Source: Brooklawnia sp937867175 (GTDB lineage: Bacteria; Actinomycetota; Actinomycetes; Propionibacteriales; Propionibacteriaceae). Taken from it: a stretch of DNA of 64,000 bases. Under the pieces are notes generated by a model that saw nothing but the letters and a program-made list of their open reading frames with translations, made no database searches and had not been told where the DNA came from. Below, one piece after another: positions 8,334 to 15,928 of this stretch. Both the position numbers and the translations under genes were made by a program. Each line of letters opens with the position of its first letter. Position 1 is the first letter of the stretch. Location of the stretch: contig DAISIR010000008.1 of assembly GCA_036821905.1 (NCBI GenBank), forward strand, positions 1 through 64,000, in the 5' to 3' direction.

Positions 8334-9263
8334 TCAGGAGCGTCCGGCCTTCGTCAGGATCGCCTGGGCAACCTTGAGTCCGGCCTCATCCACCATCTCG
8401 TCGTCGACCACGATCGCACCCACCGCCCCACCGGCCACAGCGGTCGCCTTCGAATAGGCGTCGACGATGCGCTCGGCACGTTCCACTTGGCTCGGGTCTG
8501 GGGTGAACAGCTCGTTGCCGGCCGCCACCTGGGAGGGATGCACCACCCATTTGCCGTCATAGCCGAGCGCGGCAGACTTGGCTGCCGACTTGCGGAAGCC
8601 TGGCAGGTCGCGGATCGACACGTACGGCCCGTCGATCGCTTGCAACGAGTTCGCCCGGGCCGCCACCAGGATCCGGGACAGCACGTAATGGAACGCATCG
8701 GCGTCGTAGCCATCGATCTGGCTGCCCACCGAGAGGCCGCGCATCCCCATGGACGCCATGAAGTCGCCCGGGCCGAAGACCAAGGTCTCCAGCCGGGGGC
8801 TGGCGGCGGCGATCGCGTCCACCTGCTGTAGCCCTTGAGCCTCCTCGATCTGTACCTCCAGCCCGATCCGGCCAACCGGCAGGCCGACGGACGCCTCGGC
8901 CTGGCCGAGCACCATGTCCAGCGCGATGACCTGTTCGGCGGTGCGAACCTTGGGCAGGACGATGGCGTCGATGTGGGCGCCGGCGCCACCGACCACCTCA
9001 AGCACGTCCGCGGTCGTCCACGGGGTGTCCCAGTCGTTGACCCGCACCGTGATGGTCGGCGCCTGCCAACCGCCCTGTTTCAGTGCCGCCACGATTTGGG
9101 CGCGGGCGTCAACCTTGGCAGCGGGGGCGACCGCGTCCTCCAGGTCGAGGAAGAGCGCGTCCACCGGCAGGCCACGGGACTTCTCGATGAACCGTTCCGA
9201 GCTCCCGGGGACGGCGAGCACGGTCCGCCTGGCGCGGAATGGTCGGGGCTGGCTGGCGTTCAT
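8334..9263 (-). CDS. HpcH/HpaI aldolase / CitE-like CoA-ester lyase
   Basis: 309 aa TIM-barrel enzyme. RRTVLAVPGSSERFIEKS at the N-terminus, LFLDLEDAVAP with metal-binding acidic residues, RVNDWDTPW with substrate Arg, and LEVQIEE and FGPGDFMASMG for the second metal ligands all match the CitE/malyl-CoA lyase group. No citF or citD lies nearby, so it is not citrate lyase; L-malyl-CoA, beta-methylmalyl-CoA or citramalyl-CoA cleavage is more likely. In a propionyl-CoA organism a methylmalyl- or citramalyl-CoA substrate is plausible but unproven. The start has no Shine-Dalgarno; -10 box TAGACT ends 6 bases before the ATG. Confidence 0.8.
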   Translation of the reverse strand: MNASQPRPFRARRTVLAVPGSSERFIEKSRGLPVDALFLDLEDAVAPAAKVDARAQIVAALKQGGWQAPTITVRVNDWDTPWTTADVLEVVGGAGAHIDAIVLPKVRTAEQVIALDMVLGQAEASVGLPVGRIGLEVQIEEAQGLQQVDAIAAASPRLETLVFGPGDFMASMGMRGLSVGSQIDGYDADAFHYVLSRILVAARANSLQAIDGPYVSIRDLPGFRKSAAKSAALGYDGKWVVHPSQVAAGNELFTPDPSQVERAERIVDAYSKATAVAGGAVGAIVVDDEMVDEAGLKVAQAILTKAGRS

Positions 9264-9269
9264 GACGTC

Positions 9270-9291
9270 AGTCTAGGGCGGCGGTTAGGCT
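9270..9291. promoter_or_regulatory. Compact divergent leaderless promoters
   Basis: On the minus strand TAGACT (9270-9275) is 6 bases before the ATG at 9263. On the plus strand TAGGCT (9286-9291) is 6 bases before the GTG at 9298. Only 34 bases separate the two start codons, so each promoter's -35 region would lie over or beyond the other gene's first transcribed base. Confidence 0.6.
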
Positions 9292-9297
9292 GTGCGC

Positions 9298-10575
9298 GTG
9301 GTGAGCAACGCGCGCTCGGTCTTCATCAGTCGCCTACAGGGGCTGCAGGTGCTGGATGCGTCCGGCGACCAGGTTGGCAAGGTGCACGACGTGGTTGTGC
9401 AGGCCCGGTTGGCCGGACGCCCTCGCGTGCGCGGGCTGGTCGTCGAACTCTTCGCCAGACGGCGCATCTTCGTGCCGATGCTGCGGGTGCACGCCATCGA
9501 CGTCACCCAGATCTCAATCGTCGGCGTGGTAGACACTCGACGCTTCGACAGGCGCGCCTCCGAGGTGCTGGTGATGGACGACCTGTTCGACCGCGAGATC
9601 TCTCGCGATGGCCGCAAGTCGAGCATCTTCGACGTGTCGATGATCGAGGTACGCAACCGTGAGTGGGAGCTCAACGAGGTGGCGCTCCGCGACATCCCCA
9701 CCAATCGTCGCTTCGGGCTGGCACCGAAGGGGCCGACGGTGATCGTGCCGTGGTCGGCGGTGGCCGCCCAGGTTCTGCAGGCCGAGCAGAGCACCGACAC
9801 CAAGCTCGCCCAGCTGGCAGGCATGAAGCCCGCAGACGTTGCCCGCGAGTTGTACGAGATGGAACCTGAGCGGCGGGCCGAAGTCGCCAGCGCACTCGAT
9901 GACGAGCAGCTGGCCGATGCCTTCCAGGAGTTGCCCGAGGACGAGCAGGTCGATCTGCTGCAAGCGCTCGAGAAGGAGCGCGCGGCCGACGTGCTTGACG
10001 AGATGGATCCCGACGATGCCGCAGACCTGATCAACGACCTGCCCAGTGAGCTCGCCGAGGAACTGCTCAACCGGATGGAGCCCGAAGAGGCTGCCGACGT
10101 CCGCAACCTGCTGAAGTACCCCGAGCTGACCGCGGGCGGCATGATGACCCCCGAACCGGTCATCTTGGGCGCTGATGACACCGTGGCCAGGGCGCTGGCG
10201 AAAGTACGTCACGAAGACTTGACGCCCGCTCTGGCGTCCATGGTCTTTCTCACCCGTCAACCGCACGACACCCCGTCGGGACGCTACCTGGGTGGGGTCC
10301 ACCTGCAGCGACTGCTGCGCGAACCGCCCAGCCTGCTGATCGGGCAGATGATGGACAACGAACTCCAACCGCTGCCCCCGGAGGCCGACGTCGAGCAGGT
10401 CAGCCGCTACTTCGCGACGTACAACCTGGTGGTCGCTCCGGTGGTCAATTCACGCAACCAGCTGGTGGGTGCAGTGACCGTCGACGACCTGCTCGACCAC
10501 ATGCTGCCGCGGGACTGGCGCGGCGACCAGATGGACGGCTCGGACGAGGACGCCGAAGCGGTGAGCCATGACTGA
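9298..10575 (+). CDS. MgtE N-domain/CBS protein without membrane domain
   Basis: 425 aa, soluble. Residues 1-150 hold two PRC-barrel-like segments (LQVLDASGDQVGKVHDVVV; SIFDVSMIEVRNREWEL). About 165-275 is the acidic MgtE superhelical N-domain (repeated ELPEDEQ, MDPDDAADLINDLP, RMEPEEAADV). About 285-405 is a CBS pair starting at GGMMTPEP. In MgtE channels these parts sense Mg2+ in the cytosol, but here the five-helix channel domain is absent. The gene overlaps the next one, a two-helix DUF1003 membrane protein, by 8 bases, so the two may act together. The start is the GTG at 9298, fitting the leaderless promoter; GTG codons at 9292 and 9301 are alternatives. Confidence 0.8.
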   Translation: MVSNARSVFISRLQGLQVLDASGDQVGKVHDVVVQARLAGRPRVRGLVVELFARRRIFVPMLRVHAIDVTQISIVGVVDTRRFDRRASEVLVMDDLFDREISRDGRKSSIFDVSMIEVRNREWELNEVALRDIPTNRRFGLAPKGPTVIVPWSAVAAQVLQAEQSTDTKLAQLAGMKPADVARELYEMEPERRAEVASALDDEQLADAFQELPEDEQVDLLQALEKERAADVLDEMDPDDAADLINDLPSELAEELLNRMEPEEAADVRNLLKYPELTAGGMMTPEPVILGADDTVARALAKVRHEDLTPALASMVFLTRQPHDTPSGRYLGGVHLQRLLREPPSLLIGQMMDNELQPLPPEADVEQVSRYFATYNLVVAPVVNSRNQLVGAVTVDDLLDHMLPRDWRGDQMDGSDEDAEAVSHD

Positions 10576-11116
10576 CGGCCAGTGGCACGAGGAGGAGAGG
10601 CTCAGCACCCCTGGCCGGCGCTCCGGTTTCAAATTGCGTCGGCTGCGCATCGACCAGGAGACGTTCGGCCGGTTCGCCGAATTCATTGCCCGCTACATGG
10701 GCAGCCCGGCATTCCTGATCTGGATGACGGCCTTCATCGCAATCTGGCTGCTGTGGAACACCCTGCTGCCCATCGGATTGCGGTTCGACGAGCAACCGTT
10801 CATCCTGTTGACGCTGATGCTGTCGATCGAGGCCGCGTACTCCGCTCCGCTGATCCTGCTGGCGCAGAACCGTCAGGAAGCCCGTGATCGGCTGAGCTTC
10901 GACGAGGACCGCCGGATTTCTGCCCAGAGCCGCGCCGACACCGACTTCTTGGCCCGTGAGATCGCAGCGCTGCGCACCAACGTCGGGGAACTGGCGACGC
11001 GCGACTTCCTCCGCAGCGAGATCCGTGACCAATTGCGTGATCTGCTGGCCGAGTTGGAGAAGGGCACGCCTGAAGAGGGCACGCCCACCGATCCCGGCTT
11101 GGCCGAGCGCCGCTGA
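10568..11116 (+). CDS. DUF1003 membrane protein
   Basis: 182 aa. Two membrane helices (about 48-68, AFLIWMTAFIAIWLLWNTLL, and about 78-98, FILLTLMLSIEAAYSAPLIL) are followed by the DUF1003 signature AQNRQEARDR and an amphipathic coiled-coil tail. Function unknown for the family. ATG 10568 lies inside the end of the MgtE-like gene (8-base overlap, ATGACTGA), so translation is coupled. This pairing suggests a membrane anchor or partner for the MgtE-like sensor. Confidence 0.85.
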   Translation: MTDGQWHEEERLSTPGRRSGFKLRRLRIDQETFGRFAEFIARYMGSPAFLIWMTAFIAIWLLWNTLLPIGLRFDEQPFILLTLMLSIEAAYSAPLILLAQNRQEARDRLSFDEDRRISAQSRADTDFLAREIAALRTNVGELATRDFLRSEIRDQLRDLLAELEKGTPEEGTPTDPGLAERR

Positions 11117-11178
11117 CCGGGTCGTCCAACAGTCGGGCGCATTTGAAAAACACCTCACCGATCGCGTAAGCAAGAGCG

Positions 11179-12360
11179 GTGAGCAATGACGTTCTTCAGG
11201 TCGCCGCGCACCAGGCGCTGGCCAACGTAATCGATCCCGAGATCCGTCGGCCGATTACCGAATTGGGCATGGTTGACCAACTCGAGGTGGACGAGACCGG
11301 CACCGTGCACCTCACCGTGCTGTTGACCGTGGCCAGCTGCCCACTGCGCAACACCATCGAGTCCGACGTGCGCAAGGCGCTGGGCTCGGTCGAAGGCATC
11401 ACCGGGATCAACCTGACCATCGGTGCGATGAACGCCGAACAGCGGTCCGCGTTGACCCAGACGCTCCGTGGCGGACGCCCGGAACCGGTGATCCCGTTCG
11501 CCCAACCCGGCAATCTCACCCAAGTGCTGTCGATCGCATCCGGCAAGGGCGGGGTCGGGAAGAGCTCGATCACCGTCAACTTGGCGCTGGCCCTGGCCAA
11601 GATGGGACGCAGCGTCGGCCTGCTGGACGCCGACATCTACGGGCACTCCGTACCGGACCTACTGGGCATGGCCGAAGATGTGCGTCCCACCCTGGTGGAC
11701 GCCATGATCATGCCGGTCCCGGTGGAGTTCGAGGCGGCCGACGGAACCCGGGCCGTGCTGAAAGTGATCAGCATGGGCATGTTGAAGGAGTCCCGCGACC
11801 AGGTGATCGCCTGGCGCGGTCCGATCCTGGATCGGGCGCTGACGCAGCTGCTGAGCGAGGTCTACTGGGGTGATCTCGACTTCTTCCTGATCGACCTGCC
11901 CCCCGGTACCGGTGATGTGGCGATGTCGGTCGGTCAGAAACTGCCCGGTAGCGACCTGATCGTGGTGACCACCCCGCAGCCCAGCGCCGCCTGGGTCAGT
12001 GAACGTGCCGGGACGATGGGCTCGATGATGCACCAGAACGTGATCGGGGTCATCGAGAACATGAGCTGGTATGAGACCGAGTGCCCGCACTGCGGCAAGC
12101 TGCATCGCGTCGAGCTCTTCGGTTCCGGTGGCGGTCAGCAGACCGCGGACGGGCTGACCGACCGGTTGGCGCGTGAGGTGCCGCTGCTGGCGCAGATCCC
12201 GATGGAACTCGCCATGGGTGCAGGTTCGGAGTTCACCGCGCCCATCGTGATCAGCCAACCCGCCCTGCCGGCCGCCCAAGCCATCACCGGACTGGCGGAA
12301 CGGCTGGTCGCTGCCCGCCCCTCGCTGGTCGGCAAACCGCTGAACCTGTTGGCACGCTAG
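11179..12360 (+). CDS. mrp: Mrp/ApbC family Fe-S cluster carrier P-loop ATPase
   Basis: 393 aa. An N-terminal MIP18/DUF59 domain (about 1-95) is followed by the Mrp ATPase: deviant Walker A SGKGGVGKSS (about 116-125), a switch region in the LLDADIYGHS motif, DLPPGTGDVAMS, and CPHCGK near 295 for the bridging Fe-S cluster. It carries [4Fe-4S] clusters to apoproteins. This suits a region encoding several large Fe-S enzymes (NifJ, Nfn, FdxA). GTG start at 11179 without a clear Shine-Dalgarno; 62 bases separate it from the DUF1003 gene. Confidence 0.9.
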   Translation: MSNDVLQVAAHQALANVIDPEIRRPITELGMVDQLEVDETGTVHLTVLLTVASCPLRNTIESDVRKALGSVEGITGINLTIGAMNAEQRSALTQTLRGGRPEPVIPFAQPGNLTQVLSIASGKGGVGKSSITVNLALALAKMGRSVGLLDADIYGHSVPDLLGMAEDVRPTLVDAMIMPVPVEFEAADGTRAVLKVISMGMLKESRDQVIAWRGPILDRALTQLLSEVYWGDLDFFLIDLPPGTGDVAMSVGQKLPGSDLIVVTTPQPSAAWVSERAGTMGSMMHQNVIGVIENMSWYETECPHCGKLHRVELFGSGGGQQTADGLTDRLAREVPLLAQIPMELAMGAGSEFTAPIVISQPALPAAQAITGLAERLVAARPSLVGKPLNLLAR

Positions 12361-12390
12361 GCCGGCTACCCGGAAGACGCAGCCGGACGT

Positions 12391-12867
12391 TCAGGTCGCC
12401 TCGGTATCCCACGGCACAAGCCGAGTCGCGGCGGCGCCTGCCTCCAGCGATGGAGCTGCGGCGCTCCTCGTCGCCACCGCCGACGGGGCGCTCAGGCTCT
12501 GGTTCACCAAGGACTTCACATCCTTGCCGGCCGAGTTCATGTCGGTCACCGAGCCGGTCAGCTCCATCTTGACCCCGTCCAACTCCTTCTGGATGTCGGC
12601 GAGATCCTCCTGCATGTCGGCGAGCAAGTGCTTCTGCACGAACGTCTTCGGGTTGAGGTCGGCCATGGTGAGGTCCTGGTACTCCGGACCGAGCTCCTCC
12701 TTCAGCTGGCTGGTCGCCTGATTCGCGAGGAGCCGCACCGTATGGATGACACGGGCGGCCTTGCGACTGATCTCGGGAAGCTTCTCGGGACCGAAGAAGA
12801 TCACCGCGAGCACCAGCAGGAGCATCAGCTCGCCCCAGCCGATCCCGAAGAACTCTTGTGGCACCAT
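12391..12867 (-). CDS. tatB: Sec-independent translocase subunit TatB
   Basis: 158 aa. Starts MVPQEFFGIGWGELMLLLV, the usual short periplasmic tip, hinge Gly and single transmembrane helix, then FFGPEKLPEISRKAARVIH, the TatA/B amphipathic helix with the diagnostic FGPEKLP. A long charged helical region and an Ala/Ser-rich tail follow, as in actinobacterial TatB rather than TatA. It docks twin-arginine precursors with TatC. The start is ATG 12867, 10 bases after the dapA stop, so the two genes are probably one transcript. tatA and tatC are not in the window. Confidence 0.85.
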   Translation of the reverse strand: MVPQEFFGIGWGELMLLLVLAVIFFGPEKLPEISRKAARVIHTVRLLANQATSQLKEELGPEYQDLTMADLNPKTFVQKHLLADMQEDLADIQKELDGVKMELTGSVTDMNSAGKDVKSLVNQSLSAPSAVATRSAAAPSLEAGAAATRLVPWDTEAT

Positions 12868-12877
12868 CAGCGTCAGC

Positions 12878-13759
12878 TCACAGGTCGGTGGCGTCCAGGA
12901 TCGCGCCAAAGGCCTTGGCCTGCTGATCGGACGCCGACAGCAGCGGCGCACGCAGGCCGCCGACGGGGAAACCTTGGTGTGCCAGCCCGGCCTTGACCAT
13001 CATGACGCCTTGGGTCGCAAAAACCCCGGTGTAGGCGGGCAGCAACGACCGGAAGATCTGCAGGGCCTCATTCTGGTCGCCACGCAGCCACGCCTGGATC
13101 AACCCGACCGTGCGTCGCCCGGTGAAGTGGGTCGAGGTGCCGACCACCCCCACCGCACCCACCGACAGCAATGGCAACAGTTTTGCGTCGTCGCCGGCGT
13201 AGTAGACCAGGTCACAGGCCGCCATCACCTGCGCGGATGCCACGATGTCGTTCTTGGCGTCCTTGACCCCGACGATGTTCGGGTGCTGTGCCAGCGTAAT
13301 GAGCGAGGCGGTCTCGATCGGACGACCGGTCCGGTGCGGGATGTCGTAGAGCACCATCGGCAGGTCGGTGGCGCTGGCCACGGTCTGGAAGTGGGCGACC
13401 ACCGCGTCCTGCGGCGGCAACGAGTAGTAGGGCGTGACGGCCAGCAGGCCATCAGCTCCCGCCTCGGCGGCCTGACGGCACAGGTGCACCGTGTGACGGG
13501 TGTCGAACGTTCCCACGCCGGCAATCACCTTTGCCCGATCACCCACCGCGCGCTTCACCGCGCGAACCAAGGCAGCTTTTTCGTCATCGGTGGTCGTCGG
13601 CGACTCACCGGTCGTGCCGTTAACGAGCACCGTGTCGTTGCGTTGGTCGTCCACCAGTCGAGCGGCCAGCTGCTCGGCACGGGCCAAGTCGACCTCGCCC
13701 TCGGCGTCGAAGGGAGTCACCATGGCCGTGATCAGTCGACCCAGAATCGGTTCGGTCAT
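12878..13759 (-). CDS. dapA: 4-hydroxy-tetrahydrodipicolinate synthase
   Basis: 293 aa TIM-barrel lyase condensing pyruvate with aspartate semialdehyde, the first committed step to diaminopimelate and lysine. Visible motifs: NGTTGESPTT for pyruvate binding, TPYYSLPPQ, Tyr138 in LYDIPHRTG and Schiff-base K166 in GVKDAKND. The length is normal. A -10 box TAGCAT (13766-13771) is 6 bases before the ATG with no Shine-Dalgarno. Divergent from the O-methyltransferase. dapE, dapD and dapC are further along in the window. Confidence 0.95.
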   Translation of the reverse strand: MTEPILGRLITAMVTPFDAEGEVDLARAEQLAARLVDDQRNDTVLVNGTTGESPTTTDDEKAALVRAVKRAVGDRAKVIAGVGTFDTRHTVHLCRQAAEAGADGLLAVTPYYSLPPQDAVVAHFQTVASATDLPMVLYDIPHRTGRPIETASLITLAQHPNIVGVKDAKNDIVASAQVMAACDLVYYAGDDAKLLPLLSVGAVGVVGTSTHFTGRRTVGLIQAWLRGDQNEALQIFRSLLPAYTGVFATQGVMMVKAGLAHQGFPVGGLRAPLLSASDQQAKAFGAILDATDL

Positions 13760-13765
13760 GCACCC

Positions 13766-13833
13766 ATGCTAGGCAATCCGTCCCACCGGCGCAGACCCGG
13801 TCCATCCCGTCGAGCCACACCGGACGCTAGGCT
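13766..13833. promoter_or_regulatory. Divergent leaderless promoters of dapA and the O-methyltransferase
   Basis: The minus-strand -10 box TAGCAT occupies 13766-13771, 6 bases from the dapA ATG (13759). The plus-strand -10 box TAGGCT occupies 13828-13833, 6 bases from the GTG at 13840. Neither start has a Shine-Dalgarno sequence. Confidence 0.55.
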
Positions 13834-13839
13834 GACCCT

Positions 13840-14481
13840 GTGAGTGAAGCCTTCCTGCTCGACAAGCGTTCGCTTGGCTACGCCGAGGACTACGTCCCTG
13901 CCCCCGACCACGTACGTGCCGCCCGCGAGGACGCGGTTTCGGCCGGCGTACCTGCCCCGTCCAACGGCGTCACCACGGCGCTGACCTTCCTGGCCAAGGT
14001 GCTCGACGCCAAGGCGGTGGTCGAGATCGGCACCGGCACCGGCGCCACCGGGCTCGCGCTGTTCGAGGGCATGAGCCCGCAGGGGGTGCTGACGAGCATT
14101 GATCCCGAGGTCGGCTGGCAACTGACCGCGAAGCAGGCGTTCCGCGACCGCCAGATCGCCTCACAGCACTTCCGGTTGATCGCTGGACGCCCCCTCGAGG
14201 TGGTGAACAACCTCCGCGATGCGGCCTACGATCTTGTCCTGGTCAACGCCGAGAAGCTCGAGTACGTCGAGCATGTCGCCCAAGCCGAACGCCTGCTGCG
14301 GCCCGGCGGCGTCCTCGTCCTCAACGACGCACTCTGGCACGGACTGGTCGCCGACCCCGGCGACGAGTCCGACGAGTCGGTCATCATCCGTGAGGCACTC
14401 GAAGCGGTCAACGAGTCGGAGGTCCTCACCCCCTGCCTGCTACCGCTCGGCGAGGGCCTGCTGGTCGCTGTCAAGCGCTGA
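13840..14481 (+). CDS. SAM-dependent O-methyltransferase (family 3)
   Basis: 213 aa. The nucleotide fold starts at VVEIGTGTGATGLALF (motif I, about 66-81), followed by LTSIDPEVGWQ with the acidic residue binding SAM ribose. YDLVLVNAEKLEYVEH replaces the usual FDxVFIDAxK metal-binding motif of catechol-type O-methyltransferases. A late motif, RLLRPGGVLVLNDALWHG, is present. It belongs to the widespread actinobacterial relatives of mycobacterial Rv1220c; the substrate is unknown. Leaderless-type GTG start. Confidence 0.8.
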   Translation: MSEAFLLDKRSLGYAEDYVPAPDHVRAAREDAVSAGVPAPSNGVTTALTFLAKVLDAKAVVEIGTGTGATGLALFEGMSPQGVLTSIDPEVGWQLTAKQAFRDRQIASQHFRLIAGRPLEVVNNLRDAAYDLVLVNAEKLEYVEHVAQAERLLRPGGVLVLNDALWHGLVADPGDESDESVIIREALEAVNESEVLTPCLLPLGEGLLVAVKR

Positions 14482-14504
14482 TCACCCTGGTTCGCCTCCG
14501 GGCG

Positions 14505-14546
14505 TTGAGAAAGGCGCCGACCCCATGGGGCCTGCGCCTTTCTCAA
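14505..14546. terminator. Bidirectional hairpin terminator
   Basis: TTGAGAAAGGCGC (14505-14517) pairs perfectly with GCGCCTTTCTCAA (14534-14546). It lies between the convergent ends of the methyltransferase (14481) and glgC (14563). The A/T-rich outer stem can serve both directions. Confidence 0.85.
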
Positions 14547-14562
14547 TGGCTGGATCACTCTG

Positions 14563-15786
14563 TCAGATCGAGTCGACCTTGGCGTTCTTCGGCACCACGG
14601 TGACGCCGTTCGACGAGACATGGAAGCCGCGCGCTTCGTCCGCCTCGCGGTCGATACCGATGTGCACGCCGTCGGCAACCTGAACGTTCTTGTCGAGGAT
14701 GACGTTGCGCAGCACAGCGTTGCGTCCGATTCGCGCATTGTGCATGACCACACAGCGGTCGACCGAGGCATGGTCTTCGACGCGCACGCCCGGGCTCAGC
14801 ACCGAATGCTCGACGTCGCCGCCGGAGATGATGCAACCGTTGGTGACGATCGAACTCTCGGCGGTGCCATGCAACGTGAACTTCGCGCCGGGCAATTGCG
14901 GCTGCTGGGTCAGGATCGGCCAACGATCGTTGTAGAGATTGAACTCGGGGACGACCGAGATGAGGTCCATGTGGGCGTCGAAGTAGGCGTCGATGGTGCC
15001 CACGTCTCGCCAGTAGTTGCGGTCTTTCTCGGTAGCGCCGGGAACCTCGTTCTGGGTGAAGTCGTAGACCCCGCATTCGCGCTGTGCCACAAAGGCGGGA
15101 ATGATGTTTCCGCCCATGTCATGCTTCGAGTCGTGGTTCTGGCCGTCGAGGTTCAGCAAGTCGACGAACTGCTTCCGGCTGAAGACGTAGTTGCCCATGG
15201 ACGCGAACGACTCCTCTGGCGAATCGGGCAGGCCAGGCGGGTCGGACGGCTTCTCCAGGAATCGATCGATCACATTGTCAGAGCCGGCGTCGATGATGCC
15301 GAACGCCGAGGCCTCGGAGCGCGGCACCCGGATGGCGGCCACCGTGGCGGCCAGACCGGAATCGATGTGGGCATCCAGCATCTGCCGCACATTCATGCGA
15401 TAGATGTTGTCGGCACCGAAGACCACGATGTAGTCGGGATTCTCATCGTTGATGAGGTTCATCGACTGGTAGATGGCATCAGCGCTGCCTTGGTACCAGT
15501 GCGGTCCGCGACGCTGCTGGGCCGGGACTGGCGTGACGTAGTTGCCAAGCAGGGTCGACATGCGCCAAGTGATGGAGATGTGCCGATCAAGGGAGTGGGA
15601 CTTGTACTGGGTGAGCACCGCGACCTTGGTCAGATCGGAGTTCACCATGTTCGACAAGGCGAAATCGATGAGCCGGTAGGTGCCACCGAACGGCACTGCG
15701 GGCTTGGCCCGGTCAGCGGTGAGCGGCAACAGCCGCTTGCCTTCGCCGCCGGCGAGAATTAGTGAGAGGACCTTTGGTTGAGCCAT
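14563..15786 (-). CDS. glgC: Glucose-1-phosphate adenylyltransferase
   Basis: 407 aa. Makes ADP-glucose for glycogen. The N-terminal nucleotidyltransferase signature LAGGEGKRLLPLTADRAKP is followed by YRLIDFALSN, the substrate region (IYQSMNLI, VVFGADNIYRM, VEKP-like FLEKPSDPP) and a C-terminal left-handed beta-helix of hexapeptide repeats (about 290-400). The length matches bacterial GlgC. -10 box TAGGTT (15793-15798) is 6 bases before the ATG. It is divergent from glgA with 142 bases between them, the standard actinobacterial arrangement. Confidence 0.95.
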   Translation of the reverse strand: MAQPKVLSLILAGGEGKRLLPLTADRAKPAVPFGGTYRLIDFALSNMVNSDLTKVAVLTQYKSHSLDRHISITWRMSTLLGNYVTPVPAQQRRGPHWYQGSADAIYQSMNLINDENPDYIVVFGADNIYRMNVRQMLDAHIDSGLAATVAAIRVPRSEASAFGIIDAGSDNVIDRFLEKPSDPPGLPDSPEESFASMGNYVFSRKQFVDLLNLDGQNHDSKHDMGGNIIPAFVAQRECGVYDFTQNEVPGATEKDRNYWRDVGTIDAYFDAHMDLISVVPEFNLYNDRWPILTQQPQLPGAKFTLHGTAESSIVTNGCIISGGDVEHSVLSPGVRVEDHASVDRCVVMHNARIGRNAVLRNVILDKNVQVADGVHIGIDREADEARGFHVSSNGVTVVPKNAKVDSI

Positions 15787-15792
15787 GCCTAG

Positions 15793-15798
15793 AACCTA
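15793..15798 (-). promoter_or_regulatory. glgC -10 box
   Basis: TAGGTT on the minus strand, 6 bases before the glgC ATG at 15786; no Shine-Dalgarno between. Leaderless start. Confidence 0.5.
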
Positions 15799-15886
15799 TG
15801 GGCTCCAGGGTGCTTCGGCAGCAGATTCCACAAAATCCCCGACCCCGTCAAACCCTTGATGAGGCAAGTGAGGGGCAGGTTTTCCG

Positions 15887-15903
15887 GGGCAGCCACGCTG
15901 CCC
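15887..15903. promoter_or_regulatory. Inverted repeat in the glgC-glgA gap
   Basis: GGGCAGC-CAC-GCTGCCC, 7+3+7 perfect inverted repeat, 25 bases before the glgA start. It could be an operator for the glycogen genes or a weak hairpin. No known regulator site is recognised. Confidence 0.35.
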
Positions 15904-15928
15904 GCAGCCGGTGTGCAACCATCTGGGC

